Shown: positions 14,393-22,630 of the stretch, piece after piece
Layout: every line of letters starts with the position of its first letter
Position numbering within the stretch: position 1 is the first letter of the stretch
DNA from: Gallionella sp. UBA4121
GTDB taxonomy: Bacteria > Pseudomonadota > Gammaproteobacteria > Burkholderiales > Gallionellaceae
NCBI GenBank assembly: GCA_002381565.1
Contig: DFWZ01000031.1
Coordinates: 1 to 23,932 of the forward strand
Direction: 5' to 3'
DNA length: 23,932 nt
The notes under the pieces: model-generated
The model's database searches: none
What the model saw: the letters and a program-made list of their open reading frames with translations, nothing else
What the model was told of the DNA's origin: nothing
Position numbers and translations under genes: made by a program

Positions 14393-15109
14393 TTAATTCG
14401 CCAGCGCCGCGTGCTGCATCTGTATCAACTCCTCGATACCGGATTTTGCCAGTTCCAGCAGACAGTCCATCTCTTCACGCGAGAAGGCATGGCCTTCGGC
14501 GGTACCCTGTACTTCGACAAAATGGCCGCTACCCAGCATCACCACGTTCATGTCGGTGTCGCAGGCAGAATCCTCAAGGTAATCGAGATCCAGCACCGGT
14601 GCGCCCTGATAGATGCCAACTGAAATGGCGGCGATGGAATCCTTGATCGGACTCTCCGTCACCAGACCTTTTTGCATCAAAATGCTGATCGCATCTTGCA
14701 ATGCGACATATGCGCCGGTGATGCTGGCGGTGCGGGTGCCGCCGTCTGCCTGAATCACGTCGCAATCAATCTGGATGGTGCGCTCGCCCAGCTTCTGCAA
14801 ATCCACCACCGCGCGCAGGCTGCGCCCGATCAGCCGCTGGATTTCCTGAGTGCGGCCGGATTGCTTGCCTTTGGCGGCTTCGCGCTGCATGCGGCTGCCG
14901 GTGGAACGCGGCAACATGCCGTATTCCGCCGTCACCCAGCCTTCACCGCTGCCCTTCTTGTGCGGCGGCACGCGCTCTTCGACGCTGGCGGTACAGATGA
15001 CTTTGGTGTCACCGCACTCGATCAGCACCGAACCTTCGGCATGCCTGGTGTAGTGACGGGTGATGCGTATTTCACGCAACTGGTTATTTTGTCTTGAACT
15101 TGGGCGCAT
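14393..15109 (-). CDS. rph: Ribonuclease PH
   Basis: A 238-residue phosphorolytic 3'-to-5' exoribonuclease that trims tRNA 3' ends and takes part in rRNA turnover. Typical blocks are MRPSSRQNNQLREIRITRHYT, TASVEERVPPHKKGSGEGWVTAEYGMLPRST, RTQEIQRLIGRSLRAVVD and the phosphate-binding QADGGTRTASITGAYVAL. It is complete, and the catalytic residues in CDVIQADGGTRTA and LDLDYLEDS appear intact. I prefer the ATG at 15109 to the one four codons upstream. It follows the PP2C gene after 63 bases that hold the second copy of the short A/T-rich repeat. Confidence 0.97.
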   Translation of the reverse strand: MRPSSRQNNQLREIRITRHYTRHAEGSVLIECGDTKVICTASVEERVPPHKKGSGEGWVTAEYGMLPRSTGSRMQREAAKGKQSGRTQEIQRLIGRSLRAVVDLQKLGERTIQIDCDVIQADGGTRTASITGAYVALQDAISILMQKGLVTESPIKDSIAAISVGIYQGAPVLDLDYLEDSACDTDMNVVMLGSGHFVEVQGTAEGHAFSREEMDCLLELAKSGIEELIQMQHAALAN

Positions 15110-15123
15110 AGGAAATAACAATG

Positions 15124-15142
15124 GAAAATTGAAAATGGATAA
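15124..15142. repeat. Short A/T-rich dispersed repeat, copy 2
   Basis: GAAAATTGAAAATGGATAA is identical to the copy at 9661-9679. It lies in the spacer between the PP2C gene and rph. Confidence 0.6.
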
Positions 15143-15172
15143 GGGTAGTAAAAAACGCGAACAGCAAACAGG

Positions 15173-15955
15173 TTATATCTCGAGGATATGGTTAACCGGA
15201 ACTTCAGTGTCGTGGGCGGCCTCAGCATTGCCCCAGCGCATCGCAAGACCGGTGACGTTGTCAGCACGTCCGTCCTCAAGCGCCAGGGCACGCGCAATCA
15301 GCTCGTCCAGCGCTGTGGCAACAGGACTTCCTGCCAATGCGGCTGCCAGTTCCCCATCGAGAATGGGGCCACACAGGCCATCGCTGCACAGCAGCACCAC
15401 GTCACCGGATTGCAGCGCGACGGGTTTGCCGAGCTCTATCTGAAACATGTCTTCGACACCGCCCAGACAATTGGTTATCTGGTTACGCCGGGGATGGGTA
15501 CGCGCTTCATTTTCGTCGATCATGCCCGATTGCAGCCATAGTTGCACCATCGAATGATCAAGCGTTTTGGCGAGCATGGCGCCATTGCGTAACAGATAAA
15601 GACGCGAATCGCCGGCATGCCCCCAGTGCAGCGTGCCATCCTGAATCAGGGCCGCAACGCAGGTAGTTCCGGGGAAAGCATGATCTGATTTTTTCGGCAA
15701 ATCCATGATGCGCCGGTGCGCATGGCGCATGGTTTTCGTCAAAAAATCCGATGGATCGTCAAAGTGCGTATGCTGACCAAATGACTCGACAAACGTCTCC
15801 ATAGCCAGGCCTGCGGCCACCTCGCCATGCAAATGCCCTCCCATTCCGTCCGCCAGCACCAGCAGCAATGCGTCACGACCGTACGCATAGGCGACACGAT
15901 CCTGATTATATTTGCGATTGCCTATCTGGCTGGCCTGATGTATGGAAAAATTCAT
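15173..15955 (-). CDS. PP2C-family serine/threonine protein phosphatase
   Basis: A 260-residue, single-domain PPM/PP2C phosphatase, metal dependent. The signature motifs are in order: RKYNQDR (residues 14-20), VLADGMGGHLHGE with metal ligands Asp36-Gly37, GDSRLYLL, LLCSDGLCGPI and DNVTGLA. It would dephosphorylate phospho-Ser/Thr proteins in the cytoplasm. I chose the ATG at 15955 because the family begins here; an upstream in-frame ATG at 15991 adds 12 odd residues. In related betaproteobacteria a Ser/Thr kinase gene usually sits beside this phosphatase, but none is here. It heads the leftward group PP2C-rph-rdgB-hemW. Confidence 0.93.
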   Translation of the reverse strand: MNFSIHQASQIGNRKYNQDRVAYAYGRDALLLVLADGMGGHLHGEVAAGLAMETFVESFGQHTHFDDPSDFLTKTMRHAHRRIMDLPKKSDHAFPGTTCVAALIQDGTLHWGHAGDSRLYLLRNGAMLAKTLDHSMVQLWLQSGMIDENEARTHPRRNQITNCLGGVEDMFQIELGKPVALQSGDVVLLCSDGLCGPILDGELAAALAGSPVATALDELIARALALEDGRADNVTGLAMRWGNAEAAHDTEVPVNHILEI

Positions 15956-16209
15956 AAGCCGCAATCGTAATATAATGCGCGCCTGCCGCACAGCTATTTA
16001 TTCACCCACCGATAAAAGTGACGATCGCATAGCGATACGTTTGCTCCCTCTACCGCTTGCGGGAGATAACCAGCAACTTGGCCATCGTCTTTTGATGGCT
16101 TAGTCAAATGGCTAGTTGTTTCATCAGGGTTGAGGAGGGGGAACGGGCTCGGCGGATTTATTCTCAAGGGTAGCTTTTATGCCATACCCGTTAATTTTGG
16201 AAGCTCACC
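15956..16209. other. Spacer upstream of yicC with degenerate repeats
   Basis: No gene is visible in this 254-base divergent spacer. It holds small hairpins: ATCGC-ATA-GCGAT (16024-16036), CTCCC...GGGAG around ACCGCTTGC (16044-16065), and GCCATC...GATGGC (16081-16099). The second looks like a worn copy of the CCCTCCCC/GGGGAGGG repeat family found inside hemW. No clear promoter could be assigned for yicC or for the phosphatase gene. Confidence 0.5.
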
Positions 16210-17073
16210 ATGATTTTAAGCATGACCGGTTACGCCAATACCAGCGCGGATTTTTCCAGCGGATCCTTGACGCTGGAGTTGCGTGCCGTCAACCACCGCT
16301 ACCTTGATATTCAGTTGCGTATGCCGGATGAATTGCGCGGCTTTGAAGGTTCGCTGCGCGAGATGATCGCCGCACAGTTGCAGCGCGGCAAGATCGAATG
16401 CCGGATCAACTACGCCGCACGCGATGCGCAAAACGGCACGACACTGAATCGCAATCTTTTGTTGCAACTGGCCAGCTGGAACAAGGAAGTGCAAGCAGTT
16501 GTGCCGGACGCGCGAAGCCTGAGTGTCGCCGATGTGCTGCGCTGGAACGGCATACTGCAAACCCCCACGGCCGCCGCCGATGAATTGCGCAGCACCCTGA
16601 CAGCCCTGATGCATGCCGCATTGCAGGAGTTCACCGCCTCGCGCGCCCGTGAAGGCGAAAAACTCAAGGACTTTTTGTCAGTACGCCTGGAAAAAATTGA
16701 GGCCTTACGAACCGACGTGATGCCACATGTACCCGCCGCGATTGCCGCCTACGAAACCCGTCTTATCAACCGGCTGATTGATGCGATGCAAAACGCGGAA
16801 GACGAACGCATACGTCAGGAAATCACACTATTTGCCAGCAAGATCGATGTGGATGAAGAACTCTCGCGACTGGCCAGCCATCTCACAGAAATGCGCCGAA
16901 TTCTCAAACAAGGAGGCGCGGTGGGCAAGCGGCTGGACTTCCTGATGCAGGAATTGAACCGCGAAGCCAATACCCTGGGTTCAAAATCGGTGGATGCAGA
17001 AGTTTCGCGCAGTGCGATGGAAATGAAAATCCTCATCGAGCAGATGCGCGAACAGATCCAGAATCTGGAATAA
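16210..17073 (+). CDS. yicC: YicC family endoribonuclease
   Basis: A 287-residue protein of the YicC/DUF1732 family. The N-terminal MILSMTGYANTSADF with ELRAVNHRYLDIQLRMPDEL is diagnostic, and the C-terminal DUF1732 block DVDEELSRLASHLTEMRRIL followed by GKRLDFLMQELNREANTLGSKS is complete. In E. coli YicC has been reported as an endoribonuclease that acts on a small RNA. It precedes gmk by 33 bases in the same direction, the common order in proteobacteria, and is probably cotranscribed with gmk-rpoZ-spoT. Confidence 0.95.
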   Translation: MILSMTGYANTSADFSSGSLTLELRAVNHRYLDIQLRMPDELRGFEGSLREMIAAQLQRGKIECRINYAARDAQNGTTLNRNLLLQLASWNKEVQAVVPDARSLSVADVLRWNGILQTPTAAADELRSTLTALMHAALQEFTASRAREGEKLKDFLSVRLEKIEALRTDVMPHVPAAIAAYETRLINRLIDAMQNAEDERIRQEITLFASKIDVDEELSRLASHLTEMRRILKQGGAVGKRLDFLMQELNREANTLGSKSVDAEVSRSAMEMKILIEQMREQIQNLE

Positions 17074-17106
17074 CCCGGAATTTAAAATCAATTATTTGGA
17101 GTTCTT

Positions 17107-17724
17107 ATGTCAGGAAGTTTATTCGTCATCAGTGCGCCCTCCGGCGCCGGCAAAACCAGCCTGGTACACGCCCTGCTTGCCACCAACCCGCAGATTGACC
17201 TGTCGGTTTCCTACACCACGCGCGCGCCGCGCGATGGTGAACAGGATGGCACAGCGTATCATTTTGTCAGCCGTGAAACTTTCCTCGAAATGGCCGGACG
17301 CGGTGAGTTCCTGGAAAGCGCCGAGGTATATGGCAATTTTTACGGTACATCACAAAGCTGGATCAGTCAGGAAAACGCCAAAGACCGCGACATTCTGCTG
17401 GAAATCGACTGGCAGGGTGCGGCGCAAGTGCGGCGTTTATTTCCCGAATGCATCAGCATTTTTATCCTCCCCCCTTCGATCGCAGCGCTGGAACAACGAC
17501 TCAAGGGACGCGGCAAAGACCCGGACGACGTCATCGCCAGACGAATGGCGGCCGTTCGTGAGGATGTAGCGCATGTTGCCGAATTTGATTATGTTATCAT
17601 CAACGATGATTTGAACGAGGCACTCAAAGAATTCAACGCCGTGGTGCTGGCCGCCAGGCTGCGCGGCGCCTGCCAACTGTCTCGCCATCAAACCTTAATC
17701 AACCAATTACAAAATCCGGAGTAA
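17107..17724 (+). CDS. gmk: Guanylate kinase
   Basis: A 205-residue kinase that phosphorylates GMP to GDP with ATP. The P-loop is SAPSGAGKTSLV (residues 9-20), followed by VSYTTRAPRDGEQDGTAYHFVS for GMP binding and LLEIDWQGAAQVR. It has full family length. TTTGGAG provides the ribosome binding site. rpoZ follows after three bases, and the rpoZ ribosome binding site (CCGGAG) lies inside the gmk 3' end. Gmk, RpoZ and SpoT link guanine nucleotide supply with the stringent response. Confidence 0.97.
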   Translation: MSGSLFVISAPSGAGKTSLVHALLATNPQIDLSVSYTTRAPRDGEQDGTAYHFVSRETFLEMAGRGEFLESAEVYGNFYGTSQSWISQENAKDRDILLEIDWQGAAQVRRLFPECISIFILPPSIAALEQRLKGRGKDPDDVIARRMAAVREDVAHVAEFDYVIINDDLNEALKEFNAVVLAARLRGACQLSRHQTLINQLQNPE

Positions 17725-17727
17725 ATC

Positions 17728-17934
17728 ATGGCACGTATCACCGTAGAAGAATGTTTGTCCCATATACCCAATCGCTTTGATCTGACCCTGGCTGCTGCAT
17801 ACCGTGCACGTCAGATCGCCAATGGCGCGTCGCATCTGGTGCCTGAAAGCCGCGACAAACCGACCGTTGTCGCACTGCGCGAAATCAGCAAAGGCAAAGT
17901 CGGCATTGAGATACTCAACCGGGGTCAGGCTTAA
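17728..17934 (+). CDS. rpoZ: RNA polymerase omega subunit
   Basis: A 68-residue omega subunit that helps assemble beta-prime into RNA polymerase and forms part of a ppGpp site in proteobacteria. MARITVEECLSHIPNRFDLTLAAAYRARQ and the KPTVVALREISKGKVG block are characteristic. It is translated from the CCGGAG site within the gmk end. A hairpin-forming spacer separates it from spoT. Confidence 0.97.
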   Translation: MARITVEECLSHIPNRFDLTLAAAYRARQIANGASHLVPESRDKPTVVALREISKGKVGIEILNRGQA

Positions 17935-17939
17935 CTCCA

Positions 17940-17987
17940 CTTCAGCCTGAATCCGCTGTCGGAAAATGGCGGCAGATTCAGGTGAAG
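17940..17987 (+). promoter_or_regulatory. Hairpin in the rpoZ-spoT spacer covering the likely spoT ribosome binding site
   Basis: CTTCAGCCTGAATCCGC (17940-17956) can pair with GCAGATTCAGGTGAAG (17972-17987): five pairs, one bulged base, then about nine more with one mismatch, and a 15-base loop. The right arm contains AGGTGAAG, the best ribosome binding site before the spoT ATG at 17999. The alternative ATG at 17966 lies in the loop. No T-run follows, so it is not a standard terminator. A role in spoT translation is inferred. Confidence 0.45.
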
Positions 17988-17998
17988 ACAGAATAAAA

Positions 17999-20107
<2,109 letters not shown>

Positions 20108-20351
20108 ATTCAACAGGGTGAAAACGCTTCGTTGTTAATGCCCGCGAATGGCCGCTTTCAGCATGTATATGATGATGACGTCAAGTGCGGGAAGGTGCCA
20201 TGAGCTGACATTCGGGTGATGTGCTGAGTATACTGGACGGTTTGACGTATAAAACCAGCATGGGTATGTAAAATCAAGTAGTTACTGTAGTGCAAGATAG
20301 TTTATACAGAACACTCTCCTGCATATGTTTGAATAATTCTGTCTATTTTAT
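20108..20351. other. Spacer between spoT and the cassette array; no integrase
   Basis: No open reading frame of note. TTGACG (20242-20247), 17 bases and TATGTA (20265-20270) could be a weak promoter pointing into the array, like a Pc promoter; the -10 match is poor. No attC fold was found. In a complete integron this position, left of the first core site, would carry attI with a divergent intI; there is no room for one before spoT, so the integrase is absent here. Confidence 0.45.
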
Positions 20352-20365
20352 GTTAGGGGGTATAC

Positions 20366-20869
20366 ATGAGTTCACGCCTCTTCTTCTCTCTTGTTATTAG
20401 TTTTCTTCACGCCGGGATTTCATACGGCGCAACTTCTCACTGCACCAGCGAAGAAACTGTGGTTTTCTCTTGCTCATTGGGAAATAAAACCGTCTCGGTG
20501 TGCGGCTCCAAGGGTTTCACTGGGACATCCGGTTATCTCCAGTACCGTTTCGGAAAGCACGGAGCGCCTGAGAACATCTACCCTTCTCTGGGCGACCCGC
20601 CTACAAAATACACTGAACGCCAGTGGGTACCTCTTGGCGGTGGTGGGGAGGCATATCTGCGCTTCAAAAAGGCGAACTACGCGTATGTCGTCTATTCTAG
20701 CTACAGCCACGGGAATGAATTTTTTGGGGTTGTCGTTGAAAAAAACGGTAAGGTTATCGCGAATCACAAGTGCCGAAATAATCCGATTCCTGTCTCCATA
20801 ATCGATTGGACAGACTTCGGTACCCTGGGCCTACCAGAAGGACCACAGGAGTTTGATCCAACCCCCTAA
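20366..20869 (+). CDS. Cassette 1: exported protein of unknown function
   Basis: A 167-residue protein with a signal peptide (MSSRLFFSLVISFLHAGISYG, cleavage probably after ISYG or the next Ala) and four cysteines in the mature part (HCTSEE, FSCSLG, VCGSKG, HKCRNN), which could form two disulfides in the periplasm. The rest is beta-rich: YLQYRFGKHGAPENIYP, LGGGGEAYLRFKKANYAYVVYSSYS, FFGVVVEKNGKVIANHKC. I recall similar cysteine-containing exported proteins in cassettes and chromosomes but cannot name a characterised family. The ribosome binding site is the G-run of the cassette core site itself, and the stop codon lies within the R'' box of attC1. Confidence 0.82.
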   Translation: MSSRLFFSLVISFLHAGISYGATSHCTSEETVVFSCSLGNKTVSVCGSKGFTGTSGYLQYRFGKHGAPENIYPSLGDPPTKYTERQWVPLGGGGEAYLRFKKANYAYVVYSSYSHGNEFFGVVVEKNGKVIANHKCRNNPIPVSIIDWTDFGTLGLPEGPQEFDPTP

Positions 20870-20986
20870 CCCTACATTGGAGCGGGACTGGCCGATATAC
20901 GTTCGCTTTGCGGCCTGTGGTTTTTTGAACTTTCGGGGTTCCGGCCAAGTTTCGTGGCGGCCAGCCCCTCAATTTGAACGTTAGCC
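20862..20986 (+). other. attC site of cassette 1
   Basis: R'' is CCCCCTAAC (20862-20870) and R' is GTTAGCC (20980-20986). The inner boxes pair as GGGACTGGCC with GGCCAGCCCC (one mismatch), and TTGGAG pairs with CTCAA. The variable terminal structure between them contains further G/C-rich arms. The 125-base length is in the usual attC range. The orientation places the array's recombining strand as in cassettes 2 and 3. Confidence 0.82.
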
Positions 20987-20993
20987 ATCATTA

Positions 20994-21530
20994 ATGGAAG
21001 TTTTCATTACCTTTGTGGTTTTACTCGTGATCGCGATCGGATCTCTATTCGTAAAGAGAGATCCGAGCAAGTGGTATGGCGATATGCTTTGCCTAGATTG
21101 TGCATATCGCTGGGTGTCGCGAAAAACAAGTCGTCCTGCTCGCTGTCCTAATTGCGGGCGGCGAAACCTACATGCCGTCACGCTGAATCGGCCTAGGCCG
21201 ATTATTGAATCTCTAACTGGCACACCAGGCCTGCTTCAATCTCAGGAAATTGCATATGCGTCGCCGAAACAAAATGTTTTGTCACACCACGAAGAGTATC
21301 GTGAACACCACAAAAGACTCGAACAGATTCTGAAAAATTCAGATGTTTCTTTAGAGCAAAAGGCTTTTTATGTTGTGTCTCTGACACGGAATGCAGATGC
21401 TATAAGCCTGATGCATCGACTGAAAGTCACAGAACAAGAAGCAGAAACTCTTCTTCAGCACTTGGAACACGCAGGTTATGTGTCTGATCCCGATGAAACC
21501 GGCGAGCGCGTTGTTCTTGCTCAGACATGA
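20994..21530 (+). CDS. Cassette 2: membrane-anchored zinc-ribbon protein, function unknown
   Basis: A 178-residue protein. Residues about 1-18 (MEVFITFVVLLVIAIGSLFV) form a membrane anchor, followed by a zinc ribbon CLDC-x16-CPNC (residues about 35-57) similar to rubredoxin-like or ribosomal-type ribbons. The C-terminal half is helical and ends in a winged-helix-like segment (LTRNADAISLMHRLKVTEQEAETLLQHLEHAGYV), which looks like DNA- or protein-binding. I do not recognise the full architecture. The ATG lies only eight bases after the core site GTTAGCC, with no good ribosome binding site, so translation may be leaderless-like or depend on readthrough from upstream. Confidence 0.8.
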   Translation: MEVFITFVVLLVIAIGSLFVKRDPSKWYGDMLCLDCAYRWVSRKTSRPARCPNCGRRNLHAVTLNRPRPIIESLTGTPGLLQSQEIAYASPKQNVLSHHEEYREHHKRLEQILKNSDVSLEQKAFYVVSLTRNADAISLMHRLKVTEQEAETLLQHLEHAGYVSDPDETGERVVLAQT

Positions 21531-21531
21531 A

Positions 21532-21600
21532 GGCTAACCTAACGTTCGAGCGGGTCTGCCGCGAAGCAGCTCGCGTCAGCCCCTCAGCTCCACGTTAGGG
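21532..21600 (+). other. attC site of cassette 2
   Basis: R'' lies in GGCTAACCTAAC (21532-21543) and R' is GTTAGGG (21594-21600). GTTCGAGCGGG and CCCCTCAGCTCCAC form the inner arms, and the short loop region CGCGA-AGCAGC-TCGCG makes a clear terminal hairpin. At 69 bases it is a compact attC, typical of environmental cassettes. The cassette 2 stop codon ends two bases before it. Confidence 0.9.
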
Positions 21601-21652
21601 GTTTCTCTGTCGCTATGTTTAAGTAACTCAACTTTAGGATTTGGAAATTCAC

Positions 21653-22330
21653 ATGAAACGATACTTTGTTCTGATTTTTGTCATTGCTCTTGGCGCATGT
21701 ACAAAACCCATTGACACCGTGGTGCCGACTTCGAGAGATAAGTTGAAAAGTATCAATCCTCAGTTTGAAAAGCTGACACCCGAAGAAAAAAATTTGTTTC
21801 GCAGTTACTTGAATGATCATAACACGATCCCTGAAGGGCTTACCATTGGCAAAGCCATCAATGAAGAGCGCACAAAAATAAAGGCATTGCAGGAGCAGCT
21901 AAGGTCTTTAAAAGAGGATTGGCGATTTGAAACAACAGTGGATAAATTCACAGATGAAAAAACGGTATTTGCATCAATTTCTGCCTTAAACGATGGGGAA
22001 AGCGGCTTTATCGACGTTCATTGTTTCCCCAGCGGGATTGAAGTAAAAGTAAGTGCTGGCAAATACATTGGCGATTCGCGTATATCTGGGAACGTCAAAT
22101 ATAGGGTGGATAACAATACCGCTGTTGTCACCACGATGAACCCAACCTCGAAGGAATACGTGTACGAGAATGACAAGGACTCAAAATTTTTAAAGGCTTT
22201 GATGTCCGGGAAAAAGATTATTGTTCAACTTACGAGTTACAATTTTGAGACATCATCAGCAAGCTTTTCATTAAATGGAGCAGAACCTGCGATCAGCAAA
22301 GTGCTAGCCCTCTGTAAAAATAGGAAGTAA
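21653..22330 (+). CDS. Cassette 3: lipoprotein of unknown function
   Basis: A 225-residue lipoprotein. The signal peptide is MKRYFVLIFVIALGAC, with the lipobox ALGAC and Cys16 lipidated. The mature N-terminal part has an LTPEEKNLFRSYLNDHN helix and a TIGKAINEERTKIKALQEQLRSLKE stretch that is probably a coiled coil. The C-terminal half looks beta-rich (DKFTDEKTVFASISALNDGE, VHCFPSGIEVKVSAGKYIG, SGKKIIVQLTSYN). Two cysteines (in VHCFP and ALCKN) could pair. No family is recognised with confidence. The ATG at 21653 follows AGGA and GGAAA sequence; an upstream TTG at 21641 is less likely. Codon use is AT-rich compared with the flanking chromosome. Confidence 0.85.
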   Translation: MKRYFVLIFVIALGACTKPIDTVVPTSRDKLKSINPQFEKLTPEEKNLFRSYLNDHNTIPEGLTIGKAINEERTKIKALQEQLRSLKEDWRFETTVDKFTDEKTVFASISALNDGESGFIDVHCFPSGIEVKVSAGKYIGDSRISGNVKYRVDNNTAVVTTMNPTSKEYVYENDKDSKFLKALMSGKKIIVQLTSYNFETSSASFSLNGAEPAISKVLALCKNRK

Positions 22331-22372
22331 AACAGGCAGCAGCTGGCAGGACGGCACTTCGTGAAAGACATG

Positions 22373-22463
22373 CCCTAACCCGGCACTGAACCGGACGCGC
22401 CAAAGTGTTATTTTAGCCTACCATACGTCAGATATTGGCGCGCCGGTTAGTTCTACGTTGAGC
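22373..22463 (+). other. attC site of cassette 3 (right end of the array)
   Basis: R'' is CCCTAAC (22373-22379) and R' is GTTGAGC (22457-22463), which fits the GTTRRRY core. The inner arms AACCGGACGCGCCAA and TTGGCGCGCCGGTT pair perfectly apart from one extrahelical A, the feature that directs integrase strand choice. The terminal loop is about 30 bases and unstructured. Length 91 bases. Confidence 0.88.
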
Positions 22464-22601
22464 GTCTGTTCTGTCTCGTCAGGAGACAGCTGCGAACGAC
22501 TGGTTCAGAGCATCGAAAAATCCACCGCTGCGCCCCCTGTGCGCCGCCGCAGATAGTTCGCAAACAGACTGCCGCCGGAAAAATTCTCGCATTAAGCCGA
22601 C
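22464..22601. other. Tail between the array and the pabB-side repeat
   Basis: A short GC-richer stretch. It holds a perfect hairpin CTGTCTC-GTCAG-GAGACAG (22471-22489) without a T-run. A minus-strand frame from about 22589 to 22509 reads ENFSGGSLFANYLRRR and then on to a stop, which resembles the end of a protein. It is too short to identify and may be a decayed gene remnant. Confidence 0.35.
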
Positions 22602-22628
22602 TGGATTCCTGCCTGCGCGGGAATGACG
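22602..22628. repeat. CGTCATTCCCGC-family repeat next to pabB
   Basis: A third copy of the repeat seen at 14273-14385. It starts TGGATTCCTGCCTGCGCGGG and ends GAATGACG. It lies two bases beyond the pabB stop codon, where its hairpin could act on the 3' end of the pabB transcript. Confidence 0.8.
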
Positions 22629-22630
22629 AA

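Larger units (their letters stand above)
20352..22463 (+). mobile_element. Three-cassette integron array lacking an integrase (CALIN)
   Basis: Three consecutive single-gene units are each bounded by attC-type recombination sites in the same orientation: cassette 1 20353-20980, cassette 2 20981-21594, cassette 3 21595-22457. Each cassette's left-edge core is an exact complement of the R'' box of its own attC: GTTAGGGGG with CCCCCTAAC, GTTAGCC with GGCTAAC, GTTAGGG with CCCTAAC. That is what integrase-mediated circularisation and insertion produces. Genes are packed tightly against the sites, have no clear promoters, and are AT-richer than the flanks. No intI gene is in the window. Confidence 0.85.

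Noticed and set aside
17935..17998. Rho-independent terminator between rpoZ and spoT
   Set aside because: The stem is followed by ACAGAATAAAAATG and not by a T-run, so it was annotated as a possible translational control hairpin.
20228..20308. LexA-type SOS box near the array's left edge
   Set aside because: CTGT and ACAG half-sites occur but with the wrong spacing (17 bases between them where 8 are needed).
20108..20351. Remnant of an integron integrase gene
   Set aside because: I looked for an IntI-like frame on both strands; none of useful length or motif content is present.
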